Of a DNA stretch of 33,236 bases, positions 7,561 through 14,396 are shown piece after piece. Each line of letters opens with the position of its first letter. Position 1 is the stretch's first letter. The notes beneath the pieces are model-generated. The model did not search any database, was not told the origin of the DNA, and was given only the letters and a program-made list of their open reading frames with translations. Made by a program: the position numbers and the translations under genes. Source of the DNA: an uncultured Ruminococcus sp. (GTDB lineage: Bacteria > Bacillota > Clostridia > Oscillospirales > Ruminococcaceae); contig CAMWQJ010000012.1 of assembly GCA_947176415.1 (NCBI GenBank), positions 1 to 33,236 of the forward strand, given 5' to 3'.

Positions 7561-10011
7561 ATGATAAAAAATAAAATGACGGCTGTACTCTCAGCCCTTA
7601 TCATGTCTGCAACGGCTGTTTTCCTACCTATTGATTCGGCTTATGCGGACAATGCCGTTACATCGGTTTATGAGTATTTCAATAAAAATGATGTCAACGG
7701 AAAAATAACAATTGAAGTCCCCGAAAATACAACCGCACTTATAAGTATAAAGTTTACATCACCCGAGGTTACGGACGAGCCTTATTATGAACTCCATGCG
7801 GAAAAAGGCACTTACTCGTTTGACATTGAGGGCATAGACACAACAGAATACGACTACAGGAACTACTCACTTATTGCGAGCATATCGGACGGCGACAACA
7901 GCGTTGTGTACGAAGATACATTCAACGTCCCTGACGGAAACGACCACCCAGACAGTTTTTATAATTTTACATACTCTTTCAGCGTTGACGAAAATCAGTT
8001 GTCTGATTCGTGGCGGATTATTTCTGAAACTGAAACTCAAAAAAATATAGCAGTGAATTTCAGTGGCTACATAAAAGGAGATGTAAACGGCGACGGATTT
8101 GTTGACACTGTAGACGCTTCACAGGTACTTGCGGAGTATTCACGTATATCAAATGACGGTACTGCAACTTTTTCCGAAAAACAGAAACTTTCAGCTGATG
8201 TAAACGGCGACGGCTGGATGGATTCCGTTGACGCTTCAAGGATTCTTGCCTACTACTCCAATATCTCAAGAGGCGGTACGCCGACATGGAATATTTTTGA
8301 GCAAACACAGGAAACCACAACAACAAGTGCCACAACTTCCGAGACTGTCACAACCACAACAAAAGCAGTTACTACAACGAGCAGTGCGACAAATTCAGGT
8401 AATGCCACAACCACAACAAAAGCAGTTACTACAACAGGCAGTGTGACAACTTCAGGTCCTGCCACAACCACCACCAAAGCGGTTACTACAACAGGCAGTG
8501 CAACAAATTCAGGTACTGTCACAACCACCACAAAAGCGGTTACTACAACAAACAGTGCTACAACTACTACAGAAAGTACAACAACTACAACGACAGAAAC
8601 CACCACAGAAAATACAACAACTACCACATCAACAACGGTACAGGTTATTGACTGGGAAATGGCTTATCAGAAAAAACTTCAGGCTCTCAGCAGTGAGTAT
8701 AATTTTACCGCCGATGAAGATTCAGACAAGGCAATGTATGATTTGGCGGATATAAACGGCGACGGCATTCCTGAACTTATTATATCTGAAAGTTCTTATC
8801 ACTCATCTGTATGTACTGTTTACGTATATTCGGACGGTTCTTACGTAAATGCAACTGGCGCTTCGTACGACGCTTACATGCATGCAACTGTCGGTTACGA
8901 GAAACTGGAATTTTATGAAAACGGCGTAATGGGCATTGACTTGAAAAATCACATAGCCAAAAGCTACTATAAAGGCACAGGGCATGAAGCACTTGTTTTT
9001 TACCGGCTTGAGGGTACGGAATTTGTCGTTGTTGCCAACTTTGTAAACAAATTTGCAGACGGTGCTGAATACGGAACATACAACGACAATATCGTTACAA
9101 AGGAAGATTATTATGAATATCTCGGACAGTATGACTATAAATTTGAGAACTTCGGCAGAAAGTACGCTTATGACATCTCACGTCCTGTAGGCAGACTTAC
9201 CGCAGATGCACACATAGAAACAACAACCAATGCTGACGGAAAAAACGTCTACTGGCTTGTTGCGGACGGTCGCTTTGACGAACTTGACGTTTATGTGCTT
9301 GACATGGAAGGCGACAACGACACTTATCTTGATACTTTTACGGAAAACAGTCTTAAAATAAATCTCAGCGGACTGTATGACTTAGACCCTGAAAAACATA
9401 TGATTTACCTAAGTGCAAGCGACAGCAATTTTAATGAGGGCTGTATAGTTTCAATTCCGCTTCTCCACGGTGACGTGTATGCAGACGCACACGTTGAAAC
9501 TTATTACTGCACCCCTTATAACAGAACTCAGAGTTATCTTTTTCTGAAAGGCAATTACTCATACGTTGAGGTGACAATTACAAACGAGGACGGCAATGAA
9601 TCGGATATAGGAACGTTTGAAAATACTTCTGTGCCGATACGCCTTGCGTACAATGCACAGGCACATTCTGAGTCGTTTTTAAGCATAGTTTCCTATGACG
9701 AAAACGGAAACGCAGGAAATTTTGTGACGTGTGTAATTCCACGTGAAAAACTGCCCGTTGTAAGCATGAATCCAATAAATATCAGCGGTGTGACGGATAC
9801 TTCTTACGGCGATGTATCGGGATATACATACAGCTATATAAGCAACAGGGAGTGCAATAATTACGTAGTATGCGAGAAAATCGCAGACGGCTGTAATGTT
9901 ATTGCCAGAAATGTTTATTACAGTTACGACATAATATGGTGTGAAGTCTGGGACTCTGATACGGGCGAATATTACGGCTGGGTTGACAGCAGTTTTATAA
10001 ATTTCAGCTGA
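7561..10011 (+). CDS. Large secreted dockerin protein with internal dockerin and Thr-rich repeat linker
   Basis: This 816-residue exported protein has a signal peptide (about 1-29, 'DSAYA'), an N-terminal beta-rich domain (about 32-165) and a type I dockerin (about 172-236) with two calcium loops, 'DVNGDGFVDTVDAS' and 'DVNGDGWMDSVDAS'. A Thr-rich linker (about 248-360) follows, then a C-terminal region with an isolated calcium-loop-like segment 'DINGDGIPELII' (397-408). The protein ends in a small SH3-like domain ('YYGWVDSSFINFS'). Dockerins normally sit at the C-terminus; here the module is internal, so the protein would hang from a cohesin with long arms on both sides. No catalytic domain was recognised. 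It closes the acyltransferase operon, 18 bp after the AlgJ/AlgX-like gene. A structural or binding role on the cell surface is inference. Confidence 0.82.
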   Translation: MIKNKMTAVLSALIMSATAVFLPIDSAYADNAVTSVYEYFNKNDVNGKITIEVPENTTALISIKFTSPEVTDEPYYELHAEKGTYSFDIEGIDTTEYDYRNYSLIASISDGDNSVVYEDTFNVPDGNDHPDSFYNFTYSFSVDENQLSDSWRIISETETQKNIAVNFSGYIKGDVNGDGFVDTVDASQVLAEYSRISNDGTATFSEKQKLSADVNGDGWMDSVDASRILAYYSNISRGGTPTWNIFEQTQETTTTSATTSETVTTTTKAVTTTSSATNSGNATTTTKAVTTTGSVTTSGPATTTTKAVTTTGSATNSGTVTTTTKAVTTTNSATTTTESTTTTTTETTTENTTTTTSTTVQVIDWEMAYQKKLQALSSEYNFTADEDSDKAMYDLADINGDGIPELIISESSYHSSVCTVYVYSDGSYVNATGASYDAYMHATVGYEKLEFYENGVMGIDLKNHIAKSYYKGTGHEALVFYRLEGTEFVVVANFVNKFADGAEYGTYNDNIVTKEDYYEYLGQYDYKFENFGRKYAYDISRPVGRLTADAHIETTTNADGKNVYWLVADGRFDELDVYVLDMEGDNDTYLDTFTENSLKINLSGLYDLDPEKHMIYLSASDSNFNEGCIVSIPLLHGDVYADAHVETYYCTPYNRTQSYLFLKGNYSYVEVTITNEDGNESDIGTFENTSVPIRLAYNAQAHSESFLSIVSYDENGNAGNFVTCVIPREKLPVVSMNPINISGVTDTSYGDVSGYTYSYISNRECNNYVVCEKIADGCNVIARNVYYSYDIIWCEVWDSDTGEYYGWVDSSFINFS
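8347..8560 (+). repeat. 57-bp tandem repeat, about 3.8 copies, coding the Thr linker
   Basis: Units begin at 8347, 8404, 8461 and 8518, exactly 57 bp apart. Each encodes a 19-residue unit of the form xTTTTKAVTTTxSxTxSGx. The copies are nearly identical at DNA level ('AAAGC(A/G)GTTACTACAAC' recurs), which suggests recent expansion by slippage or recombination. The period is a multiple of three, so copy changes alter linker length without breaking the frame. Confidence 0.9.
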
Positions 10012-10021
10012 CGGAAATTAT

Positions 10022-10050
10022 TTGACATAAAAATAAATTTATATTATAAT
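10022..10050 (+). promoter_or_regulatory. Perfect-consensus sigma-A promoter of the small dockerin gene
   Basis: TTGACA (10022-10027), 17 bp, TATAAT (10045-10050). It separates the small dockerin gene from the operon before it. Confidence 0.87.
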
Positions 10051-10080
10051 AATGTTATCAATAAAAAAGGCGGTAGCATT

Positions 10081-10644
10081 ATGAAAAATAATATTATTTC
10101 AGCTATCGTTGCAGGTATTTTGCTTGCAACGACTTTTTCTTATCATGTTGCAAAGGCTGAAAGTCTTAAAAAAGGCGATGTTAATGGCGACGGGCGTGTT
10201 GATTCTGTTGATTCCTCAATTACTCTTGCCGAATATTCCTTAATGTCGACGGACGGAAAAACTTCTTTCACGGAAGAACAGAAAATTTCTGCCGATGTGA
10301 ATAATGACGGTTTTATAAATTCCGTAGATGCATCCATGATTCTTGCTTACTATGCCGAGGCATCAACGGGCGGGAATCCGGCGTGGGAAAATAAAAATAT
10401 TGACTATTCGGATTATTATCAGGCTGTACAGATTTTGGCAAGCGTTGATGACAATACAAAATATGGTATAGCCGACCTTGACGGTGATATGATTTTTGAA
10501 CTTATAACCCTTACTGACGGCGAAATAAGTGTATTCAGCATTGAAAACGGCGAAATGGTTGTATCTGACGTGGAATTGTCGGAAGACAGTCTTCCGCAGA
10601 TGTATTATTGCAGTGATATGACAGCAGTTGAAAAACTTATGTAA
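10081..10644 (+). CDS. Small secreted dockerin protein
   Basis: The 187-residue product has a signal peptide (about 1-26, 'HVAKA') and a type I dockerin (about 31-93) with loops 'DVNGDGRVDSVDSS' and 'DVNNDGFINSVDAS'. A short tail follows containing 'IADLDGDMIFELITL' (120-134). The tail matches, in order and spacing, the part of the preceding 816-residue protein just after its Thr linker ('LADINGDGIPELIIS'). It therefore looks like a shortened paralogue that lacks the N-terminal domain, linker and C-terminal domains. It ends soon after the calcium-loop-like segment without a recognisable enzyme. A T-rich stretch follows the stop (10647-10657), but no hairpin was seen. Confidence 0.8.
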   Translation: MKNNIISAIVAGILLATTFSYHVAKAESLKKGDVNGDGRVDSVDSSITLAEYSLMSTDGKTSFTEEQKISADVNNDGFINSVDASMILAYYAEASTGGNPAWENKNIDYSDYYQAVQILASVDDNTKYGIADLDGDMIFELITLTDGEISVFSIENGEMVVSDVELSEDSLPQMYYCSDMTAVEKLM

Positions 10645-10666
10645 AAATTTTTTTTTTAAAATCCTC

Positions 10667-10695
10667 TTGACAAATCTAAAAATATGTGTTATATT
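10667..10695 (+). promoter_or_regulatory. Sigma-A promoter of the NAD operon
   Basis: TTGACA (10667-10672), 17 bp, TATATT (10690-10695). The expected transcription start is near 10702, directly at the palindrome. Confidence 0.87.
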
Positions 10696-10702
10696 AGTTA
10701 TA

Positions 10703-10727
10703 AACTAAAAGTTAATAACTTTTAGTT
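10703..10727 (+). promoter_or_regulatory. 25-bp palindromic operator, probably for the NrtR-type regulator
   Basis: Perfect 12-bp arms AACTAAAAGTTA (10703-10714) and TAACTTTTAGTT (10716-10727) flank one central A. The site covers the predicted transcription start, where a bound repressor would block initiation. NrtR regulators are known to bind 21-23-bp palindromes upstream of NAD genes and to release DNA on binding ADP-ribose or related ligands. Assignment to the adjacent regulator gene is inference from position. Confidence 0.8.
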
Positions 10728-10742
10728 GCTATCACAAAAGGA

Positions 10743-11510
10743 GTGATTGCTATTTATTCGATAGAAAATTTTGACAGACCGTCAGTTGCTTCGGACTGCG
10801 TTGTATTTGGCATAGACGTTGAGGAATCGGAGTGCAAAAGAAGTCTGAAACAGCGTTCACTTAAAATTCTGCTCGTAAAGAGGGGCGAAGAGCCTTTTAT
10901 AAATCACTATTCGCTTGCGGGCGGATTTGTCCGCAGGGGTGAAACGGTTGAAGAAACGGCTTTGCGTGAACTCGGGGAAGAGGCTGGAGTAGCCGAGCCG
11001 AAAATTATTAATTTCGGGGTTTATAGCCGTGCCGACCGAGACCCTCGTGGCTGGATTATATCATGTGCTTTTCTCGCTCTCACAAAGACCGTTTCGCTAT
11101 GTACCGCCGACAACTCAGATGCAATTGAAGCACACTGGCTTAACTTTAAATATGACGATACCGACGGCGAGAAGATTATTTTGACGGACGACAGGCAGAG
11201 TATAGTTATTAATTATAAAAATCATGTTCCCGAGGAAAATATTCTTGCCTTTGACCACGCAAAAATTATTTACGACGCTTTTATGCGTTTGCGTGACGAG
11301 GTTGTGAATCATGATTTGATATTTGACTTAATGCCTCCGCTTTTCGCCGTTTCAGACCTCCAACAGCCTTACGAGATAATAACGGGGCGGAAAACCTCTC
11401 CGCAGAATTTCAGAAAAAAAATATTATCAAAAATCAGAGAAACAGAATTTTTTGACGAGAGGTCGGCTCACAGAACGTCACGCCTTTACGAAAAAATACA
11501 GGGGGAATAA
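10743..11510 (+). CDS. nrtR: NrtR-type regulator of NAD metabolism (Nudix domain + winged helix)
   Basis: The N-terminal Nudix domain (about 15-150) is followed by a winged-helix DNA-binding region (about 170-250), the architecture of NrtR, which represses NAD genes and senses ADP-ribose or NAD-related ligands. The Nudix box is complete, 'GFVRRGE' then 'RELGEEAGV', matching GX5EX7REUXEEXGU; many NrtR proteins have lost it, so this one may also hydrolyse a nucleotide. It is the first gene of the operon, and the 25-bp palindrome upstream suggests autoregulation. The start is uncertain. GTG at 10743 overlaps the AAGGAG site (10738-10743), while an in-frame ATT at 10752 sits 8 nt after that site and would be an unusual initiator. 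No in-frame ATG occurs near the start. Its stop is 2 bp before the nicotinamidase gene. Confidence 0.86.
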   Translation: MIAIYSIENFDRPSVASDCVVFGIDVEESECKRSLKQRSLKILLVKRGEEPFINHYSLAGGFVRRGETVEETALRELGEEAGVAEPKIINFGVYSRADRDPRGWIISCAFLALTKTVSLCTADNSDAIEAHWLNFKYDDTDGEKIILTDDRQSIVINYKNHVPEENILAFDHAKIIYDAFMRLRDEVVNHDLIFDLMPPLFAVSDLQQPYEIITGRKTSPQNFRKKILSKIRETEFFDERSAHRTSRLYEKIQGE

Positions 11511-11512
11511 TT

Positions 11513-12037
11513 ATGAAAGTTTTAATTATTGTTGATATGCAGAACGATTTTATAACCGGAGTTCTCGGAAATCCCGAAACACAGGCGATTGTCGGAAAAG
11601 TTGCGGAGAAAATCAAAAATTTCAGAAAGACCGAAAAAGACGGAAAAATTATTGCAACGCTCGACACGCATAATGAAGATTATCTTAATACTCAGGAAGG
11701 GCGTTTTCTGCCTGTACCGCACTGTATAAGAGGTACTCACGGCTGGGAAATTATTCCCGAAATATCGGCACTTCTTGACGACTGCATAAAGCTCGAAAAG
11801 ATTACATTCGGTGCGGTTGACTTGCCGTATGCGGTCGGACGTGACGAAATTATTGAAAAAATAGAAATAGCGGGGGTTTGTACAGATATATGCGTTATTT
11901 CAAATGCCATGATTCTGAAGTCAGCGTTTCCGGAAGTGCCGATAGAAATTATATCAGACTGCTGTGCAGGCGTTACTCCCGAGGCACACAGGACGGCTCT
12001 TGACGCTATGAGGGCTTGCCAGATTACAGTGAGGTGA
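11513..12037 (+). CDS. pncA: Nicotinamidase-like isochorismatase-family hydrolase
   Basis: The 174-residue product belongs to the cysteine hydrolase (isochorismatase) superfamily. The catalytic triad is Asp8 ('IVDMQNDF'), Lys96 ('KLEKITFG') and Cys127 ('GVCTDICVIS'). Metal ligands of the nicotinamidase type are visible: Asp51 and His53 in 'LDTHNEDY', and His70 in 'PHCIRGTHGWEI'. Nicotinamidase converts nicotinamide to nicotinate and ammonia in the cytosol. Its place between the regulator and two further NAD-type enzymes supports nicotinamide as substrate. A GGGGGAA ribosome site precedes the ATG, and the next gene starts 4 bp after its stop. It is slightly short for PncA. It would compete with the NAMPT-like enzyme for nicotinamide. 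Confidence 0.82.
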   Translation: MKVLIIVDMQNDFITGVLGNPETQAIVGKVAEKIKNFRKTEKDGKIIATLDTHNEDYLNTQEGRFLPVPHCIRGTHGWEIIPEISALLDDCIKLEKITFGAVDLPYAVGRDEIIEKIEIAGVCTDICVISNAMILKSAFPEVPIEIISDCCAGVTPEAHRTALDAMRACQITVR

Positions 12038-12041
12038 TTTT

Positions 12042-12872
12042 ATGATTTTACTTGAATACAGAGGAAAAACTTTTCAGCCTGAAATTATAAACTATCCCGA
12101 CGGCACGCCGAAAATAGACATTCCCGAAATGAATATAGAAGACAACTCGGAAATAAATATTACATGGCTTTACAGGGGCGAGGAGGAGCTGTTTATTTTA
12201 GCCTGTATTTCGGAGAATCTGAGGGAGAATTATTCAAATCGGATTAGCCTTTATATGCCTTATCTGCCGAATGCAAGAATGGACAGGGTACATGACAGGG
12301 GCGAAGTTTTCACGCTGAAATATTTCTGCAAAATAATAAATTTTCTTGAATTTTCGTCGGTAAGCGTGCTTGACGTGCATTCGTCCGTCGGCGTTGCACT
12401 TATCGACAGGGCAAGAAATATATCCCCCGAAAAATATATAAAAAAAGCACTTATGCTTTCGGAAACAGACAGCAAAAAAGATTATATATTCTTTGCAGAC
12501 GAGGGGAGTTTCAAGAGATATTCTCCGCTTTTTAAAGACTTCGGGCATATGGGTTTCGGCATAAAAAAACGTGACTGGAAGTCGGGAAAGATAACAGGGC
12601 TTGACATTCACGGAGATTCGCCGACGGGAAAAAATATTTTTATAGTTGACGATATATGCTCGTATGGCGGTACGGTGTGGCACTCCGCACTTAAACTTAA
12701 AGAACTCGGCTGTAAAGATATTTCCGTGTACTTCACCCACTGCGAAAAGTCGATATTTTCGGGAAAACTTCTCGGCGAAGATTTGATAATGCACATATAT
12801 ACAACAAACTCAACGGCGGATTTTTCGCATAATAAAATAACTGTTTTTGACTGTACGGAGGGATATTTATGA
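12042..12872 (+). CDS. Prs-like pyrophosphokinase (ribose-phosphate or ADP-ribose pyrophosphokinase)
   Basis: The 276-residue product is related to ribose-phosphate pyrophosphokinase but shorter than standard Prs (about 310-320). Recognisable family parts are 'YMPYLPNARMDRVHDRGEV' (E. coli Prs has 'IPYFGYARQDR'), 'SVLDVHSS' (usually 'DLHA') and the phosphoribosyl loop 'IFIVDDICSYGGTVWHSA'. In standard Prs that loop reads DD-x-x-DTGGT and holds the 5-phosphate of ribose-5-phosphate; here Ser-Tyr replaces Asp-Thr. The changed loop and short length suggest a divergent substrate. It overlaps the NAMPT-like gene by 4 bp (ATGA), so translation of the pair is coupled. The simplest role is supplying PRPP to the neighbour. 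An ADP-ribose pyrophosphokinase (Adps-like) role is an alternative. Confidence 0.8.
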   Translation: MILLEYRGKTFQPEIINYPDGTPKIDIPEMNIEDNSEINITWLYRGEEELFILACISENLRENYSNRISLYMPYLPNARMDRVHDRGEVFTLKYFCKIINFLEFSSVSVLDVHSSVGVALIDRARNISPEKYIKKALMLSETDSKKDYIFFADEGSFKRYSPLFKDFGHMGFGIKKRDWKSGKITGLDIHGDSPTGKNIFIVDDICSYGGTVWHSALKLKELGCKDISVYFTHCEKSIFSGKLLGEDLIMHIYTTNSTADFSHNKITVFDCTEGYL

Positions 12873-14338
12873 CAGACTATATAAATCCGATGCTGATGTG
12901 CGATTTTTACAAGACGGTACACAGCGATATGATTAATCCGAAAATGACAAAATCCGTTTCTTATTATACACCACGCATGACACGTGTAAAGAGGTGGGAC
13001 AGCGTTGTCAATTTCGGTTTGCAGATGTTTATAAAGACTTATCTTGTTGATTATTTCAATAAATATTTCTTTGAGAGACCCGAAAACGAAGTTACGGGGG
13101 AATTTGAAAGGGTATTGAGTGCGACTCTCAGCAATGTGTACAATTCGGAGAAAATAAGAAAACTTCACAGACTCGGTTATCTGCCTGTTGAAATTGATGC
13201 ACTTCCCGAGGGGGAGAAAGTGCCTGTACACGTGCCGATGTTTTCGATAACAAATACTCACCCCGATTTTGCGTGGCTTCCGCAGGCACTCGAAAGCCTT
13301 ATAAGTGCGGAAGTCTGGTATCCTCAGATAACCGCAACGGTCGGTGCAACGTATCGTGATATAGTAAATAAATATTACTCGCTGACTTGTGACGATGATG
13401 TAAAGCGTTCAAAGGCTTTGGGAGCGTTTGACTTCCGTGGCGATTACTGCCTTGATTCAGCACTGAAAGCCTCAGCAGGCTGGTGCTTGTCCTTTGAGAA
13501 TACCGCTACTGTTCCGGCAATTCCGTATCTTGAAAAGATGTTTGACTGCGACTGCACGGAAAATTCCATTGCATACGGCTCGGTAAGTACAGAACATTTC
13601 GTTATGTGTTCCAACTATGCTTACGACGGCGACGAGGTGACTTTTTTAAGAAAAATGCTTACTGAATTATACCCGAATACGAGCTTTTCGGCGGTGCTGG
13701 ATTCATATGACTACTGGAATGTCATTGACAATATTCTTCCGCAGATACACGACGAGATTATGAATCACAACGGCTGTATGCTTATGCGTGGAGACTCAGG
13801 AGACTGCACGGAAGTTGTTACGGAAACTGTTTTCAGGCTGTGGGAGCAGTTCGGCGGAACGGTAAACAGCAAGGGGTATAAAGTCCTCGACCCCCATGTA
13901 AAAGCCATTTACGGCGACAGCATAACTATACAGAGATGTGAGAAAATATATGAAATTCTTATGGAAAACGGTTTTTCATGCTGTAACGTCGCACTCGGTG
14001 TAGGGTCTTTTTCAATGCACTGTATAGAGGAGGACGGCGTTCTTAAACCATTTACACGTGATACTTTCGGCTGTGCTGTAAAAGCCTGTTATGCGGAGAT
14101 AGATGGCAGGGAATATCCTGTTTTCAAAAATCCGAAGGGCGAGAGTTTCAAAAAAAGTCAGAAAGGACTTTGCTTTGTATATCGTGACGGAGACGGAAAA
14201 CTTGCTTATAAGGACGGTTTTACATCTTCAACTATTCCAAAAGGGAATTTATTAGAGCCTGTTTTCAGGGACGGAAAAATTTTAAAGCAGTACACACTTG
14301 ACGAAATAAGGCATAAACTCAATGGCGGTTATTTCTGA
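12869..14338 (+). CDS. nadV: NAMPT-like nicotinamide phosphoribosyltransferase (NadV; or Namat-like)
   Basis: The 489 residues match the length of nicotinamide phosphoribosyltransferase, which joins nicotinamide and PRPP to make NMN. Family features are the N-terminal 'LMCDFYKTVHSDM', 'ALGAFDFRGDYCLDSALKAS' (184-202), 'YGSVSTEHFVMCSN' with His243 in the place of human His247, 'MRGDSGDCTEVV' (306-317, the RPDSG-type phosphate loop) and 'YGDSITIQRCEKI'. NAMPT-like proteins paired with a Prs homologue can instead be nicotinamide ADP-ribose transferases (Namat), which make NAD+ directly. Sequence reading alone cannot decide between the two. Translation is coupled to the Prs-like gene. No NMN adenylyltransferase gene lies in the operon, which matters for choosing between the two functions. 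Confidence 0.88.
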   Translation: MTDYINPMLMCDFYKTVHSDMINPKMTKSVSYYTPRMTRVKRWDSVVNFGLQMFIKTYLVDYFNKYFFERPENEVTGEFERVLSATLSNVYNSEKIRKLHRLGYLPVEIDALPEGEKVPVHVPMFSITNTHPDFAWLPQALESLISAEVWYPQITATVGATYRDIVNKYYSLTCDDDVKRSKALGAFDFRGDYCLDSALKASAGWCLSFENTATVPAIPYLEKMFDCDCTENSIAYGSVSTEHFVMCSNYAYDGDEVTFLRKMLTELYPNTSFSAVLDSYDYWNVIDNILPQIHDEIMNHNGCMLMRGDSGDCTEVVTETVFRLWEQFGGTVNSKGYKVLDPHVKAIYGDSITIQRCEKIYEILMENGFSCCNVALGVGSFSMHCIEEDGVLKPFTRDTFGCAVKACYAEIDGREYPVFKNPKGESFKKSQKGLCFVYRDGDGKLAYKDGFTSSTIPKGNLLEPVFRDGKILKQYTLDEIRHKLNGGYF

Positions 14339-14396
14339 TACACTTGACATATTAACGAATATGAACTATAATTATAAAAAAACGGAGGTTTTGTAT

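Noticed and set aside
8347-8560. Regular direct repeats that could suggest a CRISPR array
   Set aside because: The units are contiguous with no unique spacers, the period is 57 bp, and the repeats are in frame with a Thr linker.
8253-8627. 124-codon minus-strand Val-rich frame and parallel Gln-rich frames on the plus strand
   Set aside because: Low-complexity shadows of the Thr-rich linker of the dockerin protein.
2140-10644. Scaffoldin or cohesin module among the surface proteins
   Set aside because: Repeats in the first protein are aromatic wall-binding repeats and the others carry dockerins; no cohesin fold was recognised.
10645-10666. T-run after the small dockerin gene as a terminator
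   Set aside because: No stable hairpin precedes the T-rich stretch.
12234-13261. Two overlapping minus-strand frames of 186 and 217 codons
   Set aside because: They lie opposite the well-supported Prs-like and NAMPT-like genes, lack family motifs and have unusual composition.
14322-14396. Longer start for nadE at 14322
   Set aside because: It would lie inside the preceding gene without a ribosome site and add 25 residues not seen in the family; GGAGG at 14384-14388 serves 14397.
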